Assembly: GCF_002003265.1 (NCBI RefSeq)
Contig: NZ_CP019687.1
Span: 744,001-808,000, forward strand
Source: Paenibacillus larvae subsp. larvae
Lineage (GTDB): Bacteria > Bacillota > Bacilli > Paenibacillales > NBRC-103111
DNA length: 64,000 nt
Direction: 5' to 3'
Notes under the pieces: generated by a model
Told to the model about the DNA's origin: nothing
Databases searched by the model: none
Seen by the model: the letters and a program-made list of their open reading frames with translations, nothing else
Position numbers and translations under genes: made by a program
Shown: positions 45,642 through 55,751 of the stretch, in pieces
Position numbering within the stretch: the stretch's first letter is position 1
How the letters are laid out: every line of letters begins with the position of its first letter

Positions 45642-46727
45642 TCACACCGAAGCGGAATCTTTCAACAGACCGGAAGCTTTAACTTCAGCGTAAAATTGTT
45701 CAAACTGGGGAATGTTGAGCTGTTGGGCCGAGTCAGAAAGAGCCGTAGCCGGATCCGGATGCACTTCTACCATGACACCGTCAGCACCTGCGGCCAGGGC
45801 TGCTTTCGCACATGGAACGAGAATATCTTTCCGTCCTGTTGAATGAGTGACATCTACCAAAACAGGAAGATGGGTCTCCTGTTTAAGGATAGGGACGGCT
45901 GATATATCTAGTGTATTCCGGGTCCACTTCTCATAGGTACGTATTCCGCGCTCAATGAGCATGACCTGCTTGTTTCCGCGTGAGAGGATATATTCCGCAG
46001 CCAGAATGAATTCTTCAATTGTAGCGGCAAGTCCGCGTTTAAGAAGAATCGGAACGCGGACATTTCCCGCCGCTTTCAGCAATTCGAAATTTTGCATATT
46101 GCGTGCGCCGATCTGAATGATATCCAGATGTTCTGCAGCTAGTTCCATATGGGACGGGTCCACAATTTCACTGATTGTAATAAGTCCGAATTCCTGACCG
46201 ACTTCTTTCAGCATCTTCAGGCCTTCGATGCCGAGACCCTGGAAGTCATAAGGGGAAGTTCTGGGTTTGAAGGCACCGCCGCGCATAATTTTAATTCCTT
46301 GTTGTTTGAGAGCGGCAGCAACTGTACGGAGCTGATCGTACGATTCTACAGAACAAGGGCCTGCAATCAGCTCATGGGTACCGCCTCCAATAGTAGCTCC
46401 GTTAAGCTCGATAACGGTATTGGCCGGCTGGCTTTGTCTGGACACCAGCAGCAGCTTCTTGTGACCGTCCTGCTGCAGGTCAAGGGAAGCTTTGAAAATT
46501 TGTTTGAACAAATGTTTGATGGTCGAATCTTCAAAGGGGCCTTCATTTTTAGCAACGAGATCATCCAGCATTTGTTTCTCACGCACCGGATCGTATTTGG
46601 GAATCCCCTGTTTTTGCTTGACTTCCCCGATTTGCCGGGCAATATCTGCCCGCTCATTTAGAAGAGAGAGCAGTTGACCGTTTATTGTGTTAAGTTTGTC
46701 ACGCAGTACATCCAATTCATGACTCAT
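45642..46727 (-). CDS. aroF: Bifunctional DAHP synthase (type I-beta) / chorismate mutase
   Basis: A 361-aa enzyme. Residues 1-85 form an AroQ chorismate mutase domain ([26 protein letters not shown]), and residues about 105-345 the DAHP synthase barrel ([80 protein letters not shown]). It makes 3-deoxy-D-arabino-heptulosonate 7-phosphate, the first step to aromatic amino acids. The mutase domain commonly acts as a prephenate/chorismate sensor. The ATG follows AAAGGAGTGG. A T-box leader precedes it, so expression should rise when an aromatic aminoacyl-tRNA is scarce. Confidence 0.95.
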   Translation of the reverse strand: MSHELDVLRDKLNTINGQLLSLLNERADIARQIGEVKQKQGIPKYDPVREKQMLDDLVAKNEGPFEDSTIKHLFKQIFKASLDLQQDGHKKLLLVSRQSQPANTVIELNGATIGGGTHELIAGPCSVESYDQLRTVAAALKQQGIKIMRGGAFKPRTSPYDFQGLGIEGLKMLKEVGQEFGLITISEIVDPSHMELAAEHLDIIQIGARNMQNFELLKAAGNVRVPILLKRGLAATIEEFILAAEYILSRGNKQVMLIERGIRTYEKWTRNTLDISAVPILKQETHLPVLVDVTHSTGRKDILVPCAKAALAAGADGVMVEVHPDPATALSDSAQQLNIPQFEQFYAEVKASGLLKDSASV

Positions 46728-46789
46728 GAAAATTCCACTCCTTTTGTTTGGTTTCTTTGGTTTTCACAGGAATTTGCTGCCTATATCCC

Positions 46790-47060
46790 GGAAATAAAAA
46801 AACCGCCCACCAAGGGGCGCATGCACGCGGTACCACCCTTGTTAGACAGTTTGACCAATCTCGCTTTGTTTAGATAACGGCCGTTAAATGACCGGGCGCA
46901 CTCTACTGGGCCATTATGGCTGTTCAAGGGCCAGCTCGGAAGGGAATGTTCGGCAGAGCACTTCCTGCAGACCGCTCTCAATCTCCGGCAGTCCGTCCCT
47001 GTCAGGTGGACATCTGCTTACTTATCTTCGTCATAGCTGTTGTCAAATCATTTTATAAAT
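46790..47060 (-). ncRNA. T-box leader of aroF
   Basis: On the minus strand, the canonical T-box AAGGGTGGTACCGCG lies at 46840-46826, followed by the terminator CGCCCC-TTGG-TGGGCG with a T-run at 46803-46796. About 200 bases of upstream leader hold stem I, starting near 47045. The mechanism is that uncharged tRNA stabilises the antiterminator. The specifier codon was not assigned with confidence; an aromatic amino acid is expected from the gene. Confidence 0.92.
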
Positions 47061-47067
47061 TAAATGG

Positions 47068-47096
47068 ATTATAAAACAAGAATGAAGTTTATGCAA
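47068..47096 (-). promoter_or_regulatory. Promoter of the T-box-aroF transcript
   Basis: On the minus strand TTGCAT (47096-47091) and a perfect TATAAT (47073-47068) are 17 bases apart, placing the transcript start just before the T-box stem I. Confidence 0.8.
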
Positions 47097-47214
47097 CCTT
47101 TTTTTCAATACAGAATAAAAAACACTGCCGATCCAGGTCGTTTTTGAGAAAAAAAACCTTGCAGAGCAAGGGTTCGAATTAAAAAAATGAAATTTTTGTC
47201 AGAACAGCTTATTT

Positions 47215-47448
47215 TTAAGCAAAAAAAGCCCGGTTTTTTTCTATAAAGGACTTCTCTTCATCTGGCACATCATCCTCATGGAAAATGGCGGTTACCGGGC
47301 ACTCGACTTCGCAAGCGCCACATTCTATACATACATCCGGATCAATATAGTACTGATCCTCTCCTTCGTGAATGCAATCAACTGGACAGACGCTTACACA
47401 ATCAGCAGCTTTTTCCCCAATACATGGAGATGTAATAACAAAGGCCAT
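47215..47448 (-). CDS. Bacterial 7Fe or 8Fe ferredoxin
   Basis: A 77-aa electron carrier starting MAFVITSPCIG at 47448 with AAAGGAGG upstream; a longer in-frame ORF to 47658 has no ribosome site and overlaps the tdh promoter region. Two cluster motifs are visible: C-x7-C-x3-CP-x2-C (CIGEKAADCVSVCPVDC) and C-x2-C-x2-C-x3-CP (CIECGACEVECP). The first spacing suits a [3Fe-4S] or [4Fe-4S] cluster as in Bacillus/Thermus ferredoxins. The rest of the chain is acidic, typical of ferredoxins. The partner redox enzyme is unknown. Confidence 0.93.
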   Translation of the reverse strand: MAFVITSPCIGEKAADCVSVCPVDCIHEGEDQYYIDPDVCIECGACEVECPVTAIFHEDDVPDEEKSFIEKNRAFFA

Positions 47449-47659
47449 CCGCAGAACCTCCTTTAAGAACCGTTTTATGGAAGAAATGAAACCGATATTT
47501 CTAATGTATGAAGCAAGTCCGTAAAAGTTGTCAAGATAAAAAATTATTAAATCCGGAAGTCTTAGGAACGGTTTTTGAGGACGGGAAGACAAATGTTGTG
47601 AATAAATGTTAAAATAAGTAGGCAAGAAAGAGCATGCTGACAAAGGGAAGGGATCCACG

Positions 47660-48708
47660 TTGAGCGAAGTGATGAAAGCGCTTGTAAAAACAGTAGGACA
47701 ACCTGGTGCAGTCTATCAAGAAGTACCCGTACCGGTTCAGGGACTGGATGAAGTGAAAATCCGGGTATTGGCGAGTTCGGTCTGCGGAACCGACTTGCAC
47801 ATTTATAACTGGGATGCCTGGGCCTAGAAAACTTTCCGGCTGCCCATGGTGTTCGGGCATGAGTTTTGCGGGATTGTGGAGGCCGTGGGCGAACAAGTGA
47901 CCAATGTTCAATTAGGCGATTACGTATCCGCTGAGGGTCATTTTGCCTGTGGACTATGTAGGGCCTGCCGAACCGGGGGGCGCACGTCTGCCGCTATACC
48001 CAAAGTTTTGGCATCACTGTACCGGGCTGTTTTGCGCAATACACGGTAGTCCCGGCAAGAAACATCATAGCGAATTCGAAAGCTTTACCACCTCAAATAG
48101 CCTGCCTGCAGGACCCGTTGGGAAATGCGGTTCAGGCGGTTCTTTCAGGTGATGTGGTGGGTAAAAGTGTGGCCGTCGTTGGGGCAGGGCCGATCGGTCT
48201 TATGGCTATTGCCGTAGCTAAAGCCTGCGGAGCCGGATTCATAGCAGCTGTCGATATTAACCCGTATCGGCTTCGTATGGCTGAACAGATGGGGTCAAAT
48301 AAGGTTATCAACAGCAAGGACCATCCCCATTTTGCCGGAAGTCTTAAAGAGGCGATGGGCGGGGAAGGACCTGAGATCGTTCTGGAAATGTCAGGTCATC
48401 CGAGTGCGATTCGTGAAGCCTTTGAGGCTGTAGCCCATGCAGGCAGGGTTTCTTTGCTCGGCATTCCAACAGGTGAAGTGCCATTGGATTTGTCAACAGG
48501 AATTATTTTTAAAGGTGTTCATGTTCACGGCATCACCGGACGACGCATGTATGATACCTGGTACCAGATGAAAGGGATGCTGGAACAGCAGAGATTGGAT
48601 CTATCCCCCCTTGTAACGCATACATTTACTTTAGATCAATACCAGGAAGCCTTCGAACTGGTTCAATCCGGTCAATGCGGAAAAATCGTGTTTCTTCATG
48701 ATGTATAA
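47660..48708 (+). pseudogene. tdh: L-threonine 3-dehydrogenase, broken by a nonsense codon and a frameshift
   Basis: A zinc alcohol dehydrogenase-family gene converting threonine to 2-amino-3-ketobutyrate for Kbl. It starts at TTG 47660. The zinc ligands are visible (SSVCGTDLHIY; GHEFCGIVEAVG). An in-frame TAG at 47825 follows NWDAWA, where QKT is usual. A run of six G (47975-47980) then breaks the frame; with seven G it reads AHVCRYTQ...GCFAQYTVVPARNII and stays open through the Rossmann GAGPIGLMAIAVA to 48708 (349 codons, the normal length). Two independent lesions make natural decay likely. Intact kbl follows. Confidence 0.88.
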
Positions 48709-48724
48709 AAAAGGAGGAAATAGT

Positions 48725-49900
48725 ATGCCTGATTTTTCGAGCTATCAAGAGGAGTTGGAACATCTTAAAAAAGAGGGACGCTATCGTCCGTTAACCATTT
48801 GGGATAGCGCCTCGGACAAATGGATGGAGTTTCAGGGAAGACGGATTTTACAGATGTCTTCCAACAATTATTTGGGGTTTACAGGCCATCCGGTACTTAA
48901 AAAGGCTTGCATGGAGTTCTTGGAACAATACGGAGTTGGAAGCGGATCTGTACGTACCATCACCGGCACCCTCCGGATTCATGATCAGCTTGAACAGGAA
49001 TTGGCCGCATTCAAAGGTACTGAAGCCGCACTTGTTTTTCAATCAGGTTTTACGGCAAATCAGGGTGTACTTTCATCCATTCTGTCTGACCGGGATATAG
49101 TAATCAGCGATGAGCTCAATCATGCCAGTATTATCGACGGAATCCGCCTAACGAAAGCTGCCCGGAAAATATATGGTCATAAAGATATGAACCAGTTGGA
49201 AGAAGTATTGAAAAACAGTACGTCTTATCGGCATAAAGTTATCGTAACTGATGGTGTGTTCAGCATGGACGGGGATATAGCACCGCTGCCTGATATTGTT
49301 CAGCTGGCAGAGCGCTATGATGCTTTCGTTTATGTCGATGACGCCCATGCCAGCGGAGTACTCGGCAAATACGGGAAAGGGTCCACAGATCATTTTGGTT
49401 TACACGGAAGAGTTCATTTCCAGATAGGAACCCTCTCCAAAGCTGTTGGAACTGTGGGAGGCTATGTGGCCTGCGAACAGATTATGAAGGAGTGCCTGAT
49501 TCATAAGGCCCGTTCTTTCCTTTTTAGCACCTCGCTTCCTCCCGCAATAGCAGCAGCCAGTCTGGCTGCAATTCGTCAGCTTCAACAAAGCGAAGAGCTG
49601 ATGAAAACCCTCTGGCAGAATGACTCCTATTTCCGGGAAGGCTGCCGTAAACTTGGACTGGACACGGGAGCAAGTGAAACCCCAATTATTCCAGTTATTA
49701 TCGGAAGTCCGGAGCAAGTGATGAAATTTTCCGACCGTCTGCTGCAGGAAGGCATATTCGCACAAGGAATTGTTTATCCTACCGTAGCTATGGATAAGGG
49801 ACGAGTCCGTTTTATTGTGACGGCACAGCATACCCGTAAGGAGTTAGACTTTGTTTTAGGAAACCTTGCTTCCATAGGCCGTGAATTCGGACTCATATAA
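48725..49900 (+). CDS. kbl: Glycine C-acetyltransferase (2-amino-3-ketobutyrate CoA ligase)
   Basis: A 391-aa PLP enzyme splitting 2-amino-3-ketobutyrate with CoA into glycine and acetyl-CoA. Segments typical of the alpha-oxoamine synthase family are SSNNYLGFTGHP, GVGSGSVRTITGT, DDAHASGVLG and the PLP lysine in QIGTLSKAVGTVGGYV. The start is ATG 48725 with AAAAGGAGG. It is normally cotranscribed with tdh, and here its partner is broken, so it may be idle or may use aminoketobutyrate from another source. Close relatives such as BioF differ at the N-terminus; the tdh neighbour decides for Kbl. Confidence 0.93.
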   Translation: MPDFSSYQEELEHLKKEGRYRPLTIWDSASDKWMEFQGRRILQMSSNNYLGFTGHPVLKKACMEFLEQYGVGSGSVRTITGTLRIHDQLEQELAAFKGTEAALVFQSGFTANQGVLSSILSDRDIVISDELNHASIIDGIRLTKAARKIYGHKDMNQLEEVLKNSTSYRHKVIVTDGVFSMDGDIAPLPDIVQLAERYDAFVYVDDAHASGVLGKYGKGSTDHFGLHGRVHFQIGTLSKAVGTVGGYVACEQIMKECLIHKARSFLFSTSLPPAIAAASLAAIRQLQQSEELMKTLWQNDSYFREGCRKLGLDTGASETPIIPVIIGSPEQVMKFSDRLLQEGIFAQGIVYPTVAMDKGRVRFIVTAQHTRKELDFVLGNLASIGREFGLI

Positions 49901-49932
49901 TCCGGCATTCACCCGTCAAGTTCCCGATTAAT

Positions 49933-49985
49933 TAATACCGGGGGGGACCATCTGTTTTCTGATGGTTTCTCCCGGTATTATTCTT
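49933..49985 (+). terminator. Intrinsic terminator after kbl
   Basis: A long interrupted stem: AATACCGGG pairs with CCCGGTATT, and inside it GACCATC pairs with GATGGT around TGTTTTCT. The tail is TATTCTTATTT. Confidence 0.88.
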
Positions 49986-50159
49986 ATTTGCATCTTGGCA
50001 GTGAAGCATTAATTGATTAAAATAACACTCAAGCATCCATTTGGCGAAAATTGGTTTTTCGATAATACTTAAGCGTTTTCTTACATTGTTTTGATACTGG
50101 CTTAACAGAAAGGCTTTACACTTAAGTGCAGGTAGACAGGATTAAGGGAGGAAAACCCA

Positions 50160-51244
50160 TGGTAAGCAGAGAAATATTGCAGGCATGGCTGCACGGATTT
50201 GAAAAAGCGGGTCATTCAGCGGCACCGCTCTGATAGCTCATCACGGAGAGCCGGTTTTACTGGAGGCCGTAGGATTTACGAACAGGGAACACAACCTTCT
50301 AAACAGGCAGCTTTATTGAACAAACGGACCGCACGGTAACCCATATGGAGGTCATCCATGCTCTTCATCATAAAAAAGCCGTACTGGTCTATGTGGATGA
50401 AGTAGTACTAAAGCAATATTTTCAGCTTAAGAAAGGGATCCAGACAATTGAGCGGGGAGTATGTAGCTGAACACCGCAGCAAACCCAAATTCAGAGACAT
50501 GCTGAGCCGGCTTGAGAACCATGCTGAGCTTCCTCCGCAGGTGGACCCTTATGTCTGGCTGTTCCTATATGATTTAAACCAGAAAACCTTTACCTTCAGG
50601 CGATGAAATATGGGATTAGCATAGATTGGAAAGCTCATTTAAGCGATATGCTGAGAAGAAGTGCTGTCCTGCTTTCCATGGGCAAAGAGATGGAACGGAA
50701 GTTTCAGCTCAGTGATATGTATGATCGGGCTTATGGAATGCTGCAAAAACTGTTTGAAACGATTTCCTTCACCATTCGGATAGAAGATCTGCCCAGATGC
50801 CTGTATATCTTGCAGAGCAGCATGAGAGGGGCGGAGATTTGTTACGACTACGCACCTTACACCAAGGAAATGATTGGAATGATCGCACCTTGCAGTGGAG
50901 TAATTCTATATAAGGATAACGGCACTTCTATAAAATATGTGGGCGGATGCGGGGATGTACGGGGCATTTCAAACATCCGTCTGACGGATACGAACAGTTA
51001 TATTGCGAGATCTTACCAGTTGAAGCAGATGACATTGTCTTATACCGAACTTAAGCAAGTCTTTTATTTTTGTCTGCCCAAAGGGAAATATGTAATTACA
51101 TTTCATTTTCCGGCGGACGCTTCCTGGGACGAGAACAAGTTTAATACTTATCACCATGAAGCACTTCATGGTATAATTAAACATAATATGATGATGCTGC
51201 AAGTCATTGATGTCCTGATAGGAGGGCTAATGGGTGAAAGATAA
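50160..51244 (+). pseudogene. Decayed gene of unknown function, several frameshifts
   Basis: AGGGAGGAAAA precedes ATG 50160, but the frame closes after 24 codons. Fragments in other frames can be joined: SGTALIAHHGEPVLLEAVGFTN, which faintly recalls the start of serine beta-lactamase-family hydrolases, then MEVIHALHHKKAVLVYVDE, then RSKPKFRDMLSRLENHAELP. The longest open piece is 50603-51244 (213 aa, NLYLQAMKYGIS... to IGGLMGER), with no recognised domain. At least three frame changes are needed, so this is beyond a single sequencing slip. The downstream 60-aa gene overlaps its end. Identity unknown. Confidence 0.55.
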
Positions 51245-51416
51245 TAAAATCGAGGTTATGAAAGAGAAACAGGGCGGCAGTGCAACGCTAGAGAATGTCG
51301 TGTTGTTTGCTGTTTCAAAAAAATCGCTTTCCGAACTTCTGGAAGAAGAAATGGACTATTACCATACCGATAATGAAATGATGCGGGCTAAACTGAATCA
51401 GGCTCTGCAAGGCTAG
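51234..51416 (+). CDS. Small hypothetical protein
   Basis: A 60-aa hydrophilic protein, starting at GTG 51234 inside the end of the preceding open frame, with GGAGGG nearby. It is acidic in its second half (SELLEEEMDYYHTDNEMM) with no membrane segment. The overlap suggests it was translated with the upstream, now decayed, gene. No family recognised. Confidence 0.45.
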   Translation: MKDNKIEVMKEKQGGSATLENVVLFAVSKKSLSELLEEEMDYYHTDNEMMRAKLNQALQG

Positions 51417-51492
51417 GGGATTCAGGCGTAAAGGCAATTACTCGTTGTGGGACAAGGGTAATTGCCTTTACTATTTTTGGAAACGTCAGGCC

Positions 51493-51965
51493 TTATCGGT
51501 CATGGCTGAAATGAATGCTCATACGGATCATGTCCCGGCATTGAATGCCGTTTTCAAAGATAGGTTCGGGATAATAGCGGGTAAAGAAATCCAGATCGAC
51601 ATGCGTGATGCGGAACCCGCATTTTTGATAGAGAGCAAGTTGATGCACCCCGAGTTTCCTGTTCCCACTTCTAATGATGCGGCACCTTTTTTACTGGCCG
51701 TCTCAATGGCATGAAGAACCAGCTTTTTTCCGATCCCCTGGCCTTGGAAGTCGGGAGCGACCGCCACATTGACAAGTTCCAGCGTGTCCGGTCTGGTAGG
51801 CAGGAGTACATACACTCCGACGGTTGAACCATCCAGCTTTGCTGTCCAGCACTTTCCGCGGCTAAGATAATTCCTTACTCTTTGTTCGGAAGGGTCGGCA
51901 TCCAGAAGAAGTTCGAAAGGGTAAGGGTCGGATGAGGGATGGGGGGATATTACAAGTAGGGACAT
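51493..51965 (-). pseudogene. GNAT N-acetyltransferase, frameshifted in a short G run
   Basis: A GNAT enzyme with the acetyl-CoA loop VAVAPDFQGQGIGKKLV. The frame changes after VGTGNSG at a run of four G (C4 on the + strand, 51648-51651). With five G it continues VHQLALYQKCGFRITHVDLDFF and ends at 51493, giving 157 aa, the usual size with the GF-R motif that completes the fold. The read frame instead ends at 51528 with an unrelated tail. Substrate unknown. Stands alone after a gap. Confidence 0.8.
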
Positions 51966-52273
51966 TTCATGCTTCCTCCTAATTTCTGGTTAATTTTACT
52001 ATCATTTAGCCTACTGCTAAGTACGGTCTTTATATTAATACTTTTGTACATTGTGTATGGGTTGCAATTAGCAGCCGCTTCATTAAGAGATTGATGATTT
52101 TTCAGCCCCTTGTATCTCAAGTATGGGAACATTATATTTATTTGGATACCTATAGTTAGTAAGGCTGGTATCTGGAATGTGGCCGTATTTTATTATCTAT
52201 ATACCCGTCTACAGTAACAATGGCAATAAGAAAACACGTTCCTCCCAGATAGAGAAACGTGTCAGGCAACAGT
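51966..52273. other. Intergenic region with one terminator
   Basis: AT-rich. Apart from the hairpin at 52234-52262 and the upstream region of the GNAT gene nothing is seen. Confidence 0.3.
52230..52263 (-). terminator. Intrinsic terminator of the Gfo/Idh gene
   Basis: On the minus strand ACACGTT and AACGTGT arms (52262-52256 and 52240-52234) enclose a 15-base loop, followed by TTTCTTATT. Confidence 0.75.
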
Positions 52274-53295
52274 TTAGAAGAAAATGCGTTTATTTTCCCG
52301 CCCGGATTGGTAAATGGCGGCAATCATCCGCTGGGTTTTCATAGCTTCATGGCCATCCACGAATGGTTTTTTTCCGCTGCTGAGATCAGAATAAAACTCC
52401 TTGATTTGCTTGTAATGGCTTACACCCCAGTATTGTTTTACACCTTCCCCGTAATCAATCACTTCATCGGGATTTTTGTCCCTGGACATTTCTGTTCCAT
52501 CGTTATAATGAATAATGGCGCGGTCTGCAACCATCTTGGCAATGCCCTTTTCGCAGTGAATTTCAATTTCGACCGGTGCATCAGTGGAGTAATAGTTTAC
52601 GGCCCAAAACCCCGTTACAACTCCGTTCTTATATTTGATCACGCCTTCCGCACTGTCTTCCACTTCGATCCGGGAATGGGCGCGATTGCTGATGGCAGCG
52701 TCAACGTACTCAATCTCGTCATTCACAAACCAACGCAGCAAATCCAATGTATGAATGGCCTGATCAATGATTACGCCGCCGCCTTCCTTGTCCCAGGTTC
52801 CTTTCCAGTCGCTATGGCTGTAATATTCATCGGACCGGTTCCAGGTTACAAAACACTTGGCACCCAGTATCCGGCCAAGACTTCCGTCGCTAAGGGCCTG
52901 TTTTACCATTTGGGAACCGGGGTTGTATCTGTTCTGGAATATAACGCCCAGAGTAATATGGTTCTCCGCCGCCGCTTGAACCATCGCTTCGGCATCTTCA
53001 AAAGAGATGCTCATCGGTTTTCTGTCAGCACATGTACCCCTTTGCTTGCGGCATATATAGCCATTTGGGGGTGGAGATAGTGGGGGGTTAAAATATGGAC
53101 CGCATCCAGCTTCTCCTTCTCGATCATTTGCTTATAATCTGTATAAAATGGAACCTGATAACGCCCACCTGCCTGACTAGCCCTTTCCTCTTTAACATCG
53201 CAAACAGCCGCAAGTTCAGCTTCCGGTGTCAGCCCGACCGAAGCTGCATGCATGGGAAAAATATTTCCGCAACCAATAAGTCCAACTTTGTACAT
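52274..53295 (-). pseudogene. Gfo/Idh/MocA family oxidoreductase, frameshifted in an A run
   Basis: The first frame starts at ATG 53295 (MYKVGLIGCGNIFPMHA, a Rossmann NAD(P) site) and fails at GTHVLTEN-type text where the conserved EKP motif should be. The run of four A near 53014-53017 needs a fifth to read TEKPMSISFEDAEAMV, after which the frame is open to 52274 (340 aa in all). The C-terminal domain is normal (GGGVIIDQAIHTLDLLRWF). Substrate unknown, probably a sugar or inositol derivative. Confidence 0.85.
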
Positions 53296-53471
53296 AATCA
53301 GTCTCTCCCTTGCTTCTACTTAAGATGATTAAAGCATTTACATTCTTTATTCTAAGGGGATTCGGGAAGTAGGAACAATGGCGGTTTTTGCAAAATTTAT
53401 ATTGTTTTTTGCCATGTATCGGCCGGAGAGTCCGGGACTAACTTCACTGTCTTAGAAACGCAGGGTCTTTT

Positions 53472-53651
53472 TTATGACCCGCCGGTCCGCCTGCGCTGAT
53501 TATTCGGTTTCTTGTTATTCTGGGTTTTCAGCACTTTAGTGCCTGAATCATGGAATGAGGAGGGCTTTTTTGCCTGTTCCTGTTTTTTTTGAGCCAGTTT
53601 TTGCTTTACAGCTTCGGCGAGACTGATTTTTTTAGGTCCATCTTCGGACAT
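53472..53651 (-). CDS. Small basic hypothetical protein
   Basis: A 59-aa protein, start ATG 53651 after AAGGTGGT; an in-frame start 23 codons earlier lacks a site. It is rich in Lys, Gln and Arg (KQKLAQKKQEQAKK; NNKKPNNQRRRTGGS) and probably disordered or nucleic-acid-binding. No family recognised. Confidence 0.55.
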   Translation of the reverse strand: MSEDGPKKISLAEAVKQKLAQKKQEQAKKPSSFHDSGTKVLKTQNNKKPNNQRRRTGGS

Positions 53652-54065
53652 TGTACCACCTTCTTTTGAAAACATAACCATACTTGAGATTTGTGCCTGA
53701 ATTGGTAAAGATATAGACAAAAAAGCTAAATCTTATTGACGAATGGGTCATCCAGTAGTTTTATGAAATTGATTCTATTGTTTAGGCTTTTTATTTTTAC
53801 ATACAAGGGAATAGTTTTGGTATACCTAACTACTGCCGGCATCTTTTAACAGAATGTTTTATCATGAGGATTATGGGCGGTATATTGATTGTTATCCTAA
53901 TTCTAGACATATCAATATCGGAATGAGTAAGCACCGTTGGTTCAAATCGAGAGTAAATTATCACCAGCCCTTGTGAAATATGATTCTTATTTTTTGAATA
54001 ATATCTAGTAGAATTTAGGCTTAGATAGTAGCTGGATTAAAAACTCAAGAATGGGAGAGAAGAAC
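53652..54065. other. AT-rich intergenic region
   Basis: About 410 bases with upstream signals for the small protein and the NSS transporter presumably present. No gene, repeat or clear promoter was found. Confidence 0.3.
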
Positions 54066-55406
54066 ATGAAGACTTCAGAGCAATGGACTTCAAAACTTGG
54101 ATTTATTCTGGCAGCGGCAGGTTCGGCAATTGGGCTCGGAGCCATTTGGAAATTTCCTTATGTGGTAGGGACATATGGAGGAGGGGCCTTCTTTCTTCTG
54201 TTTGTTTTTTTTACGGTAGCCATTGGACTTCCCCTTTTGCTGGCAGAGTTTGTAATTGGGCGTTCCTCCGGGAAGGAAGCCATCTCTGCCTATACATCAA
54301 TAGCTCCCGGCAGCTTCTGGCCGTGGGTAGGAAAAATCGGGATTGTTACTTGTTCTATTTTACTTTCTTTTTATAGTGTAGTGGGTGGCTGGATTTTACT
54401 CTATCTTTGGAAATCCGTTACCGGAAACCTATTGGGTACGGAAGCAGGTTATAAAGGGATGTTTGAAGGTATAATTGCCGATCCGCTCCTTGCAATCGGC
54501 GCCCAAGTCATATTCATGGTGCTGACGATCGTTGTAGTGGCACGAGGTGTACAGAATGGCATTGAAAAAACAAGCAAATATATGATGCCAGCTTTATTTT
54601 TACTGTTTCTTGTATTGATTGTCCGGGCTATTACTCTTCCGAATGCGATGAAAGGGGTTTCTTTCTTTTTGTCGCCTGATTTTACTAAAATTAACGGAAA
54701 ATCCATTTTGGAAGCCATGGGGCAATCTTTCTTTTCATTAAGCGTCGGGGCTTCGGTAATGGTAACCTACAGTTCCTATCTGGATAAAAAGGAAAGCCTG
54801 ACCCGCTCGGCTGTTTCCATTGTCGGGTTGTGTCTGATGATCTCCCTTATGGCGGGATTCGCGATTTTTCCTGCTGTGTTTGCTACCGGAATAGAACCTA
54901 CGGCTGGACCCGGACTACTTTTCATTGTGCTTCCTTCTGTATTTGAGCACATTCCGTTCGGGGGTTTATTTCTGTTCTTATTCCTGATTCTGTTTTTATT
55001 CGCTACCCTTACTTCTGCATTTTCTATGCTGGAGATTATTGTGGCGGCAGTGGCCAAAGGGGAAACGTCCCAAAGAAAAAAAAGGTCATGGCTTATCGGG
55101 ATTTGTATCACGGCAATTGGCGTGCCGTCTGCTTTATCTTATGGCGTCATGCAGCATGTTACCTTGTTCGGAAAGACTGTGTTCGACCTGTCCGATTATC
55201 TGGTCAGCAATATTTTGCTTCCCCTTGGAGCCTTGCTCATTGCGTTTTTCGTCCCGTATAAAATCAGTAAGGATGTTCTTTACCGGGAATTTACAATGGG
55301 TTCAACTAAGGCTAGAAGGTGGTTTGCAGCCTGGCTGCTTGCATTAAGATATATTATTCCCGTTGTCATAATCCTTGTGTTCTTAGGGCTTCTTGGACTT
55401 GTGTGA
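54066..55406 (+). CDS. Sodium-dependent transporter, NSS (neurotransmitter:sodium symporter) family
   Basis: A 446-aa membrane protein with about eleven or twelve helices. The N-terminal [26 protein letters not shown] with the following GGGAFFLLF is the Na+/substrate-binding helix 1-2 signature of LeuT-fold NSS proteins (YhdH/YocR group), which take up amino acids with Na+. The second half of the core is seen in [21 protein letters not shown]. The start is ATG 54066 after GGGAGAGAAG. It is single; no regulator is next to it. Substrate cannot be read. Confidence 0.92.
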   Translation: MKTSEQWTSKLGFILAAAGSAIGLGAIWKFPYVVGTYGGGAFFLLFVFFTVAIGLPLLLAEFVIGRSSGKEAISAYTSIAPGSFWPWVGKIGIVTCSILLSFYSVVGGWILLYLWKSVTGNLLGTEAGYKGMFEGIIADPLLAIGAQVIFMVLTIVVVARGVQNGIEKTSKYMMPALFLLFLVLIVRAITLPNAMKGVSFFLSPDFTKINGKSILEAMGQSFFSLSVGASVMVTYSSYLDKKESLTRSAVSIVGLCLMISLMAGFAIFPAVFATGIEPTAGPGLLFIVLPSVFEHIPFGGLFLFLFLILFLFATLTSAFSMLEIIVAAVAKGETSQRKKRSWLIGICITAIGVPSALSYGVMQHVTLFGKTVFDLSDYLVSNILLPLGALLIAFFVPYKISKDVLYREFTMGSTKARRWFAAWLLALRYIIPVVIILVFLGLLGLV

Positions 55407-55751
55407 TCTTTTTTCTATCCTTTTACTTATGCACTGTGGTAAAATAAAAGTTATCTCAAAATAGATAGAATCCATTCCTTTAAATGGCTGGGTGAGCATT
55501 TCATTGATAGTTATCAATGATAGATATAAAATTTTGCATGATCCCAATGTGGTTGAGACGGTACCAGATAGTATTCGAAATGATTTAATTTTCAATATTA
55601 TGTCACCAATTATCGTTTCAATTGAATTATTGCAAAAATGCTCATATAGTAAAAGCGGCTCAGATTTTCAAGACTTTAAACCGGTCCGAATAGAAAGACG
55701 AGTCGTGAAATGGATTCAGATAAAGAATCAAAAGAAGTGAGGAGAAAGGAT
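55407..55751 (+). other. Intergenic region with a doubtful 82-codon ORF
   Basis: An ORF from GTG 55492 to 55740 would end 11 bases before the OPT start, but has no good ribosome site and no recognised domain. It could be the remnant of a gene tail. Nothing else seen. Confidence 0.25.

Noticed and set aside
46149-46661. 170-codon open frame on the + strand
   Set aside because: Antisense to aroF, whose motifs are complete.
47449-47658. 70-codon N-terminal extension of the ferredoxin
   Set aside because: The start at 47448 has an ideal ribosome site and normal ferredoxin length; the extension is AT-rich noncoding sequence.
52259-53080. 273-codon open frame on the + strand
   Set aside because: It is the mirror of the Gfo/Idh gene on the other strand, which has clear family motifs; no ribosome site or domain.
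55492-55740. 82-codon ORF before the OPT gene
   Set aside because: No convincing ribosome site or family; kept only as a note on the intergenic region.
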